Shown here: one piece after another, positions 43,102-51,706 of the stretch
Layout: the number at the start of each line of letters is the position of its first letter
How positions within the stretch are numbered: the first letter of the stretch is position 1
From: Ulvibacterium sp965228935
GTDB lineage: Bacteria; Bacteroidota; Bacteroidia; Flavobacteriales; Flavobacteriaceae
Length of the DNA stretch: 64,000 bases
Assembly (NCBI RefSeq): GCF_965228935.1
Contig: NZ_OZ245846.1
Location: forward strand, 496,001-560,000
Direction: 5' to 3'
Translations under genes and position numbers: made by a program
The notes under the pieces: model-generated
What the model saw: only the letters and a program-made list of their open reading frames with translations
Told to the model about the DNA's origin: nothing
Databases searched by the model: none

Positions 43102-43764
43102 ATGAAGTCAATTACAATTAAAGGATCAGAAAGAGAAAGCGTGGGCAAAAAGGCAACGAAGGCCCTACGTAATGCTGGAAAGGTTCCTTGCGTAGTGTAC
43201 GGAGGGGAAAAACCATTGCATTTTTCAGCAGATGAACTATCGTTCAGGGATTTGGTTTATACTCCCAACGCACACACTGTTGTGGTTGAGCTGGACAATG
43301 GACAAAAAGTGGATGCCGTAATGCAGGATATTCAGTTCCATCCGGTTACGGATAAAATTCTACATATTGATTTTTATCAACTGTTCGCGGACAAAGAGGT
43401 TACTATGGATATCCCGGTACGTTTACAAGGAAATTCCCCTGGGGTCCGAAACGGAGGTCGACTATTGTTCAGAAAGCGAAAACTGGCCATAAGGGCCTTA
43501 CCTGATAAGTTGCCCGATTTCTTTGATGTAGATATTTCAAAGCTTAAAATCGGTCAAAATATTTCCGTTGAGACCTTGTTGAACGATGATTTTTCAATTC
43601 TTCATCCTGACAATACCGTTGTGGTTCAGGTCAAAACTGCCCGTGCTGCAATAGAGGTCGATGACGAAGAGGAAGAAGAAGGAGTTGAAGGTGAAGAAGG
43701 GGCCGCTACAGAAGGGGCCGCCGCCGAAGCACCTGCGGAGACTGCCGCTGAAAGTGCAGAATAG
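43102..43764 (+). CDS. rplY: 50S ribosomal protein L25 (Ctc/TL5 type)
   Basis: 220 aa. The N-terminal L25 domain binds 5S rRNA (GKKATKALRNAGKVPCVVYGGE), and the C-terminal TL5-type beta domain follows (VTMDIPVRLQGNSPGVRNGG). After about residue 185 a Glu/Ala-rich tail runs to the end, similar in composition to the S16 tail. E. coli L25 has only the first domain. A strong terminator follows. Confidence 0.95.
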   Translation: MKSITIKGSERESVGKKATKALRNAGKVPCVVYGGEKPLHFSADELSFRDLVYTPNAHTVVVELDNGQKVDAVMQDIQFHPVTDKILHIDFYQLFADKEVTMDIPVRLQGNSPGVRNGGRLLFRKRKLAIRALPDKLPDFFDVDISKLKIGQNISVETLLNDDFSILHPDNTVVVQVKTARAAIEVDDEEEEEGVEGEEGAATEGAAAEAPAETAAESAE

Positions 43765-43785
43765 TTTTACAAAGTATCCCTTGCG

Positions 43786-43830
43786 AAGCATCCCGTTCCG
43801 ATAACAGTTAGGGCGGGATGCTTTTGTATT
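43786..43830 (+). terminator. Terminator after rplY
   Basis: A perfect 10-bp stem (AAGCATCCCG with CGGGATGCTT) closes an 18-base loop and is followed by TTGTATTTTT. It lies between rplY and pth. Confidence 0.8.
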
Positions 43831-43852
43831 TTTACGAAAATCCTTTAAAACT

Positions 43853-44482
43853 ATGTTCCGATTCCTGGAATCCTTGTTTAATTGGAGCGCACCTTTACTT
43901 GAGGAAAAAATACCCATGAAAAAGTTTTTAATCGTTGGCCTTGGGAACATAGGAACGGAATATGCCAAGACGCGCCATAACATCGGTTTTAAAATATTGG
44001 ATGCCCTTTCACAAAAAGAGGGGTTTTCTTTTGAGACCGAAAAACTCGGCGAAGTGGGTGTCTTGAAAATTAAAGGTAGAAGCATCCTCTGCCTAAAACC
44101 CTCCACGTATATGAACAGAAGCGGCAAGGCCCTACGGTATTGGATGGAAAAGGAAAAAATCCCTTTGGAGAATGTTTTGGTGGTTACCGACGACATCAAC
44201 CTGCCGTTCGGGACTTTGCGGCTCAAGACCAAGGGAAGTGATGGGGGCCATAACGGGTTAAGGGATATACAGCGGATTTTACAGACCACGGCATACAATA
44301 GGTTTCGTTTTGGAATAGGGTCGGATTTTGGCAAGGGAAGGCAGGTAGACTATGTCCTAGGGGAATGGAATCCGGAAGAAGAGAAGGGTTTACCAGAGCG
44401 CCTGGAAAAATCTACGGCGCTCATCCGTTCTTTTATATTATCCGGAATCAAGACTACCATGAACACCTTCAATGGCACCTAG
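43853..44482 (+). CDS. pth: Peptidyl-tRNA hydrolase
   Basis: 209 aa. Pth frees tRNA from stalled peptidyl-tRNA. The core starts at residue 22 (MKKFLIVGLGNIGTEYAKTRHNIGF, with the catalytic His in TRHNIGF), and later motifs include YMNRSGKAL and GSDGGHNGLRDI. The first 21 residues (MFRFLESLFNWSAPL...) form an extension seen in flavobacterial homologues, so the upstream ATG at 43853 is kept; the ATG at 43916 is an alternative start. It is convergent with the FN3 lipoprotein gene, 6 bases away. Confidence 0.93.
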   Translation: MFRFLESLFNWSAPLLEEKIPMKKFLIVGLGNIGTEYAKTRHNIGFKILDALSQKEGFSFETEKLGEVGVLKIKGRSILCLKPSTYMNRSGKALRYWMEKEKIPLENVLVVTDDINLPFGTLRLKTKGSDGGHNGLRDIQRILQTTAYNRFRFGIGSDFGKGRQVDYVLGEWNPEEEKGLPERLEKSTALIRSFILSGIKTTMNTFNGT

Positions 44483-44488
44483 AATTCA

Positions 44489-45169
44489 TCAAAATACCTT
44501 AAAGTCAAAGATACCGGAGTCAGAGTTATTTCCTACTTCGTCCCTGGTAACGACCCTCCAGTAGTAAATACCGTTTGAGGCTACGTTTACCTTCACATCC
44601 ATTTCCCCAGCTGTAGGGGAAGCGATCAGGGTCTCCGGCGGGGTCTCCGTTGAAAAATACACTTCGTAATTCGCGATATCGTTATCCACATCGGCCCCTA
44701 TCCAACTAAGGGTGACCTCATTATTGATATCCTTAAACACATTGGCCGCCATTTGCGGTTCAACAATTTCCGCTGGAAATGGGGCATAATTGGTTTGGGA
44801 ACCGGCATTGTAAAAAAACCATTGCTCGCTTACCGCTGTATTGGGCGAACCGGAATTTTTGGAAACGACTACCCATGAATAGGGAACGCCTTTGGCAATG
44901 GTAACACTTGCAGAAGGAGTTTCCACAAAGGCAGTCTGTGTAGTTCCCGTATTTAAATTGGTAACCCGTAACTCGTAGGAATCCGTATGATCCGATGCTT
45001 GCCATCTAAACTCTACCCGACTTGTTGTTTCGCTTAAGCTTTGTCCTGTGGTACACTCCGAGTTTTTCTCCGGAAAGACCAAAGATGCTTGCTCAGGTGA
45101 TTTCGGGGAATCACTTTTACCACACCCCATAAATAGAAAAATTAATGCTATGGGCATCAAGAATCTCAT
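44489..45169 (-). CDS. Lipoprotein with two fibronectin type III-like domains
   Basis: 226 aa, lipobox Cys16 (FMGC). Two FN3-like beta-sandwiches are visible: VEFRWQASDHTDSYELRV...YSWVVVSKNSG (about 50-115) and VTLSWIGADVDNDIANYEVYFS...YYWRVVTRDEVGNNS (about 150-222). Such domains usually mediate binding. Its ATG overlaps the stop of the large metalloprotease gene (ATGA), so the two are translationally coupled and the lipoprotein may help anchor or handle the protease at the surface. Confidence 0.82.
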   Translation of the reverse strand: MRFLMPIALIFLFMGCGKSDSPKSPEQASLVFPEKNSECTTGQSLSETTSRVEFRWQASDHTDSYELRVTNLNTGTTQTAFVETPSASVTIAKGVPYSWVVVSKNSGSPNTAVSEQWFFYNAGSQTNYAPFPAEIVEPQMAANVFKDINNEVTLSWIGADVDNDIANYEVYFSTETPPETLIASPTAGEMDVKVNVASNGIYYWRVVTRDEVGNNSDSGIFDFKVF

Positions 45170-48100
45170 CGCTTCACAATTTTGGATGCTCCTACCGTAC
45201 CCTCACCCCTATAACGCATTATATAAACTCCGGAGGGCAGGGCCGAAAAATCCAATTCCAATTCCGTTCCATTGATCTGGTGTTTTCCATTTTGGACCAA
45301 TCGCCCATTAAGTGCATATACGCTAACCGTCAATTCCTTTGTCGCATCGCCTACAAAGATAGTAATGAAATCCTTAAAGGGATTTGGATAGACCATGGGG
45401 CCATTCGAAAAGAAAATCTGTTCCTCATAGACGCCTTGACACGTTTTGTTGGTAGAAACCTTTAAGGTATTGATACCATTCCTTAAATTTAGTGTAATTG
45501 TGGATTCATTGGTCTGTATACCTTCGCCGTTCAACTCTATATTGTACACCGTACTACCGTCCATTTCCAAAATGGCCTGTTTACCGTCAGCCGAGATCTT
45601 GGATGTGACACTCAAAGGTTCCGGTTCCGATATAACCACTTCAAAACAATGCTCCAAATAATCGATCGTACCGTCCGAGCCTCCTATACATACCTCGTAA
45701 ACCCCGGTCCTAAGGCCTTCAAACTCATATGAATTTGTAAACATATCGGATTCATTGACTCCGTTCCCGATAATCGTTATGGTATAATCCAAAGGAAGGT
45801 TGGCCGAAACCTGTATGCCTCCGTCCGAGGTATCGCGACAGGCCGTACTTTCGATCGCAATGGAAAAATTCGTGTTTGGAAATCGATAAACAGGACAACC
45901 CGAAATGTCCACTTCCGTTCCCGCCGGAGTTCCAGGGCAGAGGTCATCCGTGTCAAAAATCCCATCATTATCCTCATCCGGGCCAAACTCTCCTTCAATA
46001 CAGACCTCCAATGAAAAGGCCTTTAAGGTACCTCCATCGGATGGGGCATTATCGGATATGGTAAGTGTCCACTCCCCCAAAATAGACTCTCCATTAAATG
46101 AGCTTAGAGATCCCAAAGGTTTTACGGTTCCCCCTATCGCAGGGTTTCCGCCGCAAACAAAACTAGTGGCACTATCATCAAAAATGGCATTGATATTATC
46201 GAGTTCCCCGCAAGAGCTGGAAACAAGAACTACGGTAGTACCGGAAGGCGAGGTTAAACTAACGACCAAATCCGCCAAGAAGGTATGGTCCAGGTCCAAC
46301 CTTACATTGATATCGGCCAAAGCCAAATCTTCAAAGAAAGCTATCTTGGAAACTATGGTAGGGGTACCTGTAGAGGATATGGCCAAGGGCAGACCGCTAC
46401 CGGTCTCGTTTTTACAATTGAATTGAATCGTCGTAAAGTTAAAAGAGGTTCCAAAGACACCTTCCCCACACGGATTCTTTGGTTTCACCCTCCAGAAATA
46501 GGTCGTTTCATTCTCCAAATTGGAAGGTAGGTAAGAATTGGAAAGTACAGTTGCACTTTCTACAATATTCAAAAAAGCAACATCGGTGGCAATCTCAATG
46601 TCATAAGAGGTATACAAGGGATTTTCTTCCCATTCCAACGAAATTCCGGTAGAAACGTCGGTTGAACCGTCCGTCGGAGAAACCAATACAACTTCGGAAA
46701 AGGAGCTGTTATAAACATTCAATTCCAAGGTTACCTCGGTAGATTGGCTAATAGAGGTGGCTAAAACAGGTATGGCATAAGTACCTGTAGCCACACCTGC
46801 CGTATTTGAAAAAACTATGTCCACAGAAGTGTCATCGGCAATGGCAGTTTCCGGTGAAAACGAGATGTCCAATCCGGGAGGTGGGGTAAGGACACTGAAG
46901 GTGCTTTCCTCATTAAACCCTAAAAAGGTTTCATAGTTGAATGTTACGATCAAATCATCCGACTGACATACCTCATACTCCAAATTGGAAAAATTTAAGA
47001 CTACCTCCGAAGCCTGTATTGTAAAGTCCGTGGAATTCACGGCAAAAAAGATATTGTTGTTGGCTTTTACCATGATCCTGGCCTGCGTAGTGGCATCGCC
47101 CGGAATTACTACATTGTGGTTCCCGTCATTGGCTACATTTTCCGCCAGGGAGATGGGAAAAGTAAGCCCCCCATCGATGGACAATAAAATATCTACCGTT
47201 TGGGTATCCACGATGGCCTTGTCCGTATTGGCAACGTCCCATGTTATTTCCTGAACGGATCCTGCCCTATAAATTTCGTTGTTCGCCTGTGAAGTTACAG
47301 CAAACGGCCCGGCACTATTGGTAACGACGACGTTCACCAAATCGGACGTCACCTGTCCCCCTCCTACTGCGTTGTCCCTAACGGTAAGTGCAAAATTCAT
47401 TTCCCTTTCCACATCCGAAACGGTCTCCCATGCTGAACTTTCCGGAGGGTTCGTTTGCGTTAGATTCCCTTGCAATACCCGGGACAATCGCGGAAAATAA
47501 CGGGTCGAATCCAACGAAGGTTTTAAGGATCTAAAGTTCGCCCCACCCGGATTCGTCGGACCAAAAGTCGCCCTGGTTACCACTCCATCGTCTACTTGTT
47601 CCCAAGCATAGGTTAGTATATCACCGACATCAGGGTCTGAAGCACTACCGGTAAGGGCAAAGGCTGTGGACTTGGGTATTGTAAAATTTCCAATAGGAGC
47701 TATTACCGGAGGGGTATTCGTAAGGGGTACGATTTCCGCACAACTTATGGACTCCAAATAATCCGATATTTGAACTATACTGTAATAATGAAAATAGTCG
47801 TCCCCGTTGGGGGCTACGTCATTGTTCAAGGTAATTCCGGCATAACCCATAATAGTTGTACCACTTGCCGGTTCGGCCTGTACCTGTGTTCCTTCGGACT
47901 CAAAGGACCAGGTGTGGTTGGCACCGAACTGATGTCCCATCTCGTGGGCCACAAAATCAAGATCGAATATGTCCCCCTCCGGCTCCGGGGATGCCGCAAA
48001 AGCACTACCCTTTCGGTTATTAATGCAAACCGAACCTATGAAACCTGCGTTTCCGCCTGCCACATCATCATGAAACAAATGCCCTATGTCATAATTCTCC

Positions 48101-48927
48101 GCTCCAATGATATCGTTAAGTGTGGTCTGTACCTGAAAATTCAGGTTGCCGTCATACGGATCGGTAGCAGCATCCGTAAATATCACTTGGTCGTTAGTGG
48201 CTACCAACTCCAAAGTTATGGCCAAATCCGTTTCAAAAACCTCGTTGACCCGGGTAACGGTGGCATTGATCGCTGCCAGGGCATCCGCCACTGTCCCTCC
48301 GTGATGATCCGTATATTCACCGGTGGCGGAAACGGCCAATCTGAATTTGCGCAGCACCTGCCCGGTGACAGGCCTCATAGCCTTTCCTAAGTTTTTTTGA
48401 ACCTCGGGGAGGGTACCACAAACAAAAGGCATATCCTGGGAAGCATTGCCTTCCCTTTTATAGACCACATACCGCCCATCAGCTGTTTTTTGCATAAAGG
48501 TATTTCCTCTGGCATTAGCGTGTACCATCATACTTTGTATACCCCTATGGGAAACACTAAAGCGTATTTTTTCCTGTCCATCGAGACTATATCCAACATA
48601 AGACTTAATAAAAGGATATTTTGCGGCCAATTCCGGTGATAACGTATATACTTCTGAAACTTCAAAGGAAATCGACCGCCCATTTTCATCAGGGAAATTG
48701 ACTATTTTGGTTTGTTTCCCCGATTTTGGGCGATTTTGCAACTCGGCCCTAAAATTATTCTCCTTAAAGGAAAATAGTGTCCCCTTCCTTATTTGAAAGC
48801 GATCGTACACTTTCTCCATGGCAACATCCCCTAAAGATTCCTTTTGCCAATACTTTTGTTGACCAGAAGCGTAAAAGGAAAGAAATAATATGGTAATTGA
48901 AAAAACAAGGCGTAATTTTGTAGCCAT
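45166..48927 (-). CDS. Secreted zinc metalloprotease with P-domain and T9SS sorting signal
   Basis: 1253 aa. Signal peptide (cleavage near YASGQ), then a propeptide-like region and a metzincin-type catalytic domain with HEMGHQFGANH at 328-338 (HExxHxxGxxH, reprolysin-like). Following parts are beta-sandwich modules, an FN3-like region (about 750-830), a proprotein-convertase P-domain (about 836-975), a Ca-binding DEDNDGIFDTDD segment, and a C-terminal type A sorting domain (about 1176-1253, VYPNPFKDF...SGVYIMRYRG). It should be exported by the type IX secretion system and cut proteins outside the cell. A TATATTTG box at 48950 precedes it. Confidence 0.92.
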   Translation of the reverse strand: MATKLRLVFSITILFLSFYASGQQKYWQKESLGDVAMEKVYDRFQIRKGTLFSFKENNFRAELQNRPKSGKQTKIVNFPDENGRSISFEVSEVYTLSPELAAKYPFIKSYVGYSLDGQEKIRFSVSHRGIQSMMVHANARGNTFMQKTADGRYVVYKREGNASQDMPFVCGTLPEVQKNLGKAMRPVTGQVLRKFRLAVSATGEYTDHHGGTVADALAAINATVTRVNEVFETDLAITLELVATNDQVIFTDAATDPYDGNLNFQVQTTLNDIIGAENYDIGHLFHDDVAGGNAGFIGSVCINNRKGSAFAASPEPEGDIFDLDFVAHEMGHQFGANHTWSFESEGTQVQAEPASGTTIMGYAGITLNNDVAPNGDDYFHYYSIVQISDYLESISCAEIVPLTNTPPVIAPIGNFTIPKSTAFALTGSASDPDVGDILTYAWEQVDDGVVTRATFGPTNPGGANFRSLKPSLDSTRYFPRLSRVLQGNLTQTNPPESSAWETVSDVEREMNFALTVRDNAVGGGQVTSDLVNVVVTNSAGPFAVTSQANNEIYRAGSVQEITWDVANTDKAIVDTQTVDILLSIDGGLTFPISLAENVANDGNHNVVIPGDATTQARIMVKANNNIFFAVNSTDFTIQASEVVLNFSNLEYEVCQSDDLIVTFNYETFLGFNEESTFSVLTPPPGLDISFSPETAIADDTSVDIVFSNTAGVATGTYAIPVLATSISQSTEVTLELNVYNSSFSEVVLVSPTDGSTDVSTGISLEWEENPLYTSYDIEIATDVAFLNIVESATVLSNSYLPSNLENETTYFWRVKPKNPCGEGVFGTSFNFTTIQFNCKNETGSGLPLAISSTGTPTIVSKIAFFEDLALADINVRLDLDHTFLADLVVSLTSPSGTTVVLVSSSCGELDNINAIFDDSATSFVCGGNPAIGGTVKPLGSLSSFNGESILGEWTLTISDNAPSDGGTLKAFSLEVCIEGEFGPDEDNDGIFDTDDLCPGTPAGTEVDISGCPVYRFPNTNFSIAIESTACRDTSDGGIQVSANLPLDYTITIIGNGVNESDMFTNSYEFEGLRTGVYEVCIGGSDGTIDYLEHCFEVVISEPEPLSVTSKISADGKQAILEMDGSTVYNIELNGEGIQTNESTITLNLRNGINTLKVSTNKTCQGVYEEQIFFSNGPMVYPNPFKDFITIFVGDATKELTVSVYALNGRLVQNGKHQINGTELELDFSALPSGVYIMRYRGEGTVGASKIVKR

Positions 48928-48949
48928 TAAGGGGTTTTTAGCTCAAAAT

Positions 48950-48957
48950 CAAATATA
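48950..48957 (-). promoter_or_regulatory. Probable -7 box of the metalloprotease operon
   Basis: TATATTTG on the minus strand matches TANNTTTG, 22 bases before the start. No exact TTG is seen 19 bases further upstream. The divergent ribF gene shares this 53-base interval. Confidence 0.5.
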
Positions 48958-48980
48958 AGCCTTTTTATTTTTCCGTTGAC

Positions 48981-49907
48981 GTGGTTATAGCCCAAAGCAT
49001 CTCCAAATACGACAAAAAGCACCCTACCGTAATTACCATCGGCACCTTTGATGGTGTACATATCGGACACCGGAAAATATTGGATCGGCTTATTAAGAAC
49101 GCCCAGCAATCGACCCTAAAATCCACTGTTCTTACTTTCTTTCCACACCCCAGGATGATCCTCCAGAAAGACTCGGACATAAAACTATTGAACACTATTG
49201 GAGAGAAAACCAAAATACTGGAGGAATTGGGATTGGATCAACTTATCATCCATCCCTTCACCAAGGAATTTTCCCGCTTGTCCGCAACGGAATTTGTAAG
49301 GGATATTTTGGTGAACAGCCTACAGACCAAAAAAATTATTATTGGATACGACCATAGGTTCGGTAGAAATAGGAATGCCAACATCAATGACCTTATCGCT
49401 TTTGGCAGCACCTTGGACTTTGAGGTAGAGGAAATCCCGGCACAGGAAATAGATGATGTATCCGTAAGCTCCACAAAAATTCGGAAAGCCCTGGAGGAAG
49501 GGGATATTCGTACGGCCAATACCTATTTGGGCTACCGCTATATGTTAACCGGGACGATAACCCGGGGTAAAGGTCTCGGTAAGCAGCTCGACTTTCCTAC
49601 TGCGAACCTTCAAATCCAAGAGCCTTATAAGTTGGTTCCCAAAAATGGGGTTTATGTGGTGCAGGGTAAAATAAATGGCAACAGGGTCTCCGGGATGATG
49701 AATATCGGTTTTAATCCTACCGTTTCGGGTACCCATAAAAGCATAGAAATCCATTTCTTCAATTTTGATGGGAACCTTTATGGCCAGACTCTGCAAGTTG
49801 ATATTTTGGAACGGCTTCGGGACGAGCATAAGTTTGACTCCGTGGAAGATCTAAAAAAACAGCTGCAAAAGGACAAGGAAACTTCACTCTCGTTAATTTC
49901 CAAGTGA
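48981..49907 (+). CDS. ribF: Bifunctional riboflavin kinase / FAD synthetase
   Basis: 308 aa, converts riboflavin to FMN and FAD. The N-terminal adenylyltransferase has ITIGTFDGVHIGHRKIL and GYDHRFGRNRNA, and the C-terminal flavokinase has GKGLGKQLDFPTANL. The start is a GTG (MVIAQSISKYDKKHPTV); no better in-frame start is available in the short divergent interval. Downstream, an HTTM membrane protein gene overlaps its stop codon. Confidence 0.94.
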   Translation: MVIAQSISKYDKKHPTVITIGTFDGVHIGHRKILDRLIKNAQQSTLKSTVLTFFPHPRMILQKDSDIKLLNTIGEKTKILEELGLDQLIIHPFTKEFSRLSATEFVRDILVNSLQTKKIIIGYDHRFGRNRNANINDLIAFGSTLDFEVEEIPAQEIDDVSVSSTKIRKALEEGDIRTANTYLGYRYMLTGTITRGKGLGKQLDFPTANLQIQEPYKLVPKNGVYVVQGKINGNRVSGMMNIGFNPTVSGTHKSIEIHFFNFDGNLYGQTLQVDILERLRDEHKFDSVEDLKKQLQKDKETSLSLISK

Positions 49908-51229
49908 TGCTCAATCGATTGTTATTTACAAAAGTCGATAATTCGCCCCTGATTATTTTTCGTATTTTCTATGGGTTTCTTATTGCGGCGGAGTGCTATG
50001 GAGCCATAATCACAGGTTGGGTAAGGCGCAATCTGGTGGATCCGCAATTTACTTTTAATTTCATTGGATTTGATTTCCTCCAGGTGTTTCAGGGTACCCC
50101 CATGTATGTCTATTTTTTCATAATGGGCACTTTGGGGATCTGTGTCGCCCTTGGTTACAAATATCGTTTTAGTATGATTGCCTTTACCATTCTATGGACA
50201 GGGGCCTATCTTATGCAAAAGACATCGTACAACAACCATTATTATTTGCTCATATTGATCTCAGCCTTTATGTGTCTGGTTCCGGCCAATCACAGTCATG
50301 CGCTGGATGTTCGGCAGAATCCCTCCCTTAAAACGGACAGCATGCCCGGTTGGGTCAAATGGGCCGTGGTGCTTCAATTGTTCATCGTATATACCTATGC
50401 CTCCGTTGCCAAATGGTATGGTGATTGGACAGACTTTGGCATTATAAAAATCCTGATGCAGGACAAAGCAGACTATTATATCATTGGGGGTCTGCTGCAG
50501 GAATGTTGGGTCCATAGTGTAATTGGGATAGTGGGAATTCTATTTGACCTATTGATCGTCCCCGCCCTGCTCTGGAAACCTACCCGAAAAGCAGCTTTCT
50601 TTTTTTCCATTTTCTTTCATTTGTTCAATTCCATCGTTTTCCAAATTGGTATTTTCCCCTATCTATCCCTGGCCTTTTCCGTATTCTTTTTTGAACCGGA
50701 GACCATTCGAAGTATCTTCTTTAAAAAGAAAACACCTTATGTATCCAACAAATTCGAAATCCCCTCGTACAAAAATCTCCTGTTACTTTTAGGTGGAATC
50801 TATTTTTTGGTTCAGATCTTGTTGCCGTTGCGCCATCATATTTTCAAGGATAATGTCCTTTGGACAGAGGAAGGGCACCGCCTTAGCTGGCGTATGATGC
50901 TCCGGAGCAGGGCGGGCACCATACAGTTTAAGGTCGTGAATCGCGAAACCGGCAAGTCGGAATTTGTAAAATTGAACGATTACCTTTCCAAAAAGCAAAA
51001 AAGGAGATTGGCGTCTTACCCGGATTTCATCTGGCAGTTTGCCCAGTATCTAAAAAAAGAGTTTGCGGAAAAGGGGGAAGACGTCTCGGTCTATGCCGTC
51101 AATTCCAAGGTAAGTATCAACGGAAGGCCCTACAGGGCTTTTATAGATCCCAAAACCGATTTGGCCAATGTACCTTGGGAACCATTAAGACATCATGAAT
51201 GGATTTTCCCTTCCGACTTGGAAGATTGA
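49907..51229 (+). CDS. HTTM domain membrane protein (vitamin K-dependent carboxylase-like)
   Basis: 440 aa from the ATG at 49907, which overlaps the ribF stop (TGATG); a GTG at 49904 is possible. Multiple membrane segments fill the first 320 residues (for example FRIFYGFLIAAECYGAII, LLLGGIYFLVQILLPLRHH), and the HTTM-type motif KTSYNNHYYLLILIS is present. A soluble tail follows. The family includes the membrane part of gamma-glutamyl carboxylase, but bacterial members have largely unknown roles. The catalytic property here is not shown. Confidence 0.85.
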   Translation: MLNRLLFTKVDNSPLIIFRIFYGFLIAAECYGAIITGWVRRNLVDPQFTFNFIGFDFLQVFQGTPMYVYFFIMGTLGICVALGYKYRFSMIAFTILWTGAYLMQKTSYNNHYYLLILISAFMCLVPANHSHALDVRQNPSLKTDSMPGWVKWAVVLQLFIVYTYASVAKWYGDWTDFGIIKILMQDKADYYIIGGLLQECWVHSVIGIVGILFDLLIVPALLWKPTRKAAFFFSIFFHLFNSIVFQIGIFPYLSLAFSVFFFEPETIRSIFFKKKTPYVSNKFEIPSYKNLLLLLGGIYFLVQILLPLRHHIFKDNVLWTEEGHRLSWRMMLRSRAGTIQFKVVNRETGKSEFVKLNDYLSKKQKRRLASYPDFIWQFAQYLKKEFAEKGEDVSVYAVNSKVSINGRPYRAFIDPKTDLANVPWEPLRHHEWIFPSDLED

Positions 51230-51239
51230 TCGATTTCCC

Positions 51240-51620
51240 TTAAAATTTCCGGGCCCTTTGACATAACTGTAATGGCATGCCCCAAGGGTCGCGAAGCATA
51301 ATCAAATGGCTGCCATCCTCTTTTCTAACCTCTTCCACGAAAGACGCACCTTGACCTTCCAATCGGATGCGATCCCCTTCCGCATTTTCCGAAACAAAGG
51401 CCACATGAAAAGTAAGCGGGTGTTGTTTGGAAAAATCCGATATGGTTTCATCGGGCCTATGGTACAATTCCATTATCACCCTTCCAGACGAATCCGCCAG
51501 AAAAGTCATAAAAAGGGGTCCCTTCTGTTCGCTTACCACTTGAAGTCCCAAGTGCTCCACATACCACGGTACAATTTCATCGATTCTAGTAACGTTAAGT
51601 GCAAAATGCTCAAAAATCAT
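51240..51620 (-). CDS. VOC family (glyoxalase/dioxygenase fold) protein
   Basis: 126 aa, one vicinal oxygen chelate domain: MIFEHFALNVTRIDEIVPWYVEHLGL at the start, FMTFLADSSGRVIMELYHRP in the middle, and a closing LIMLRDPWGMPLQLCQR. His6, Glu and the final strand are in positions used for metal binding in the family. The substrate is unknown. It is convergent with the HTTM gene, 10 bases away. Confidence 0.88.
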   Translation of the reverse strand: MIFEHFALNVTRIDEIVPWYVEHLGLQVVSEQKGPLFMTFLADSSGRVIMELYHRPDETISDFSKQHPLTFHVAFVSENAEGDRIRLEGQGASFVEEVRKEDGSHLIMLRDPWGMPLQLCQRARKF

Positions 51621-51657
51621 AGTACGATATCTTTTACTATATCAGGCTTAAATGTAT

Positions 51658-51688
51658 ATGTTTTTAAGCAGAAGATAGTTTAAATTTG
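51658..51688 (+). promoter_or_regulatory. Probable promoter of serS
   Basis: TAAATTTG at 51681-51688 matches TANNTTTG; ATG occurs 20 bases upstream where TTG is expected. The box is 18 bases before the serS start. Confidence 0.5.
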
Positions 51689-51706
51689 CAGCTTAAATAA
51701 AATTCG

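Noticed and set aside
43594..44334. 246-aa minus-strand frame across rplY and pth
   Set aside because: Covers two well-supported genes and includes the complement of the rplY terminator.
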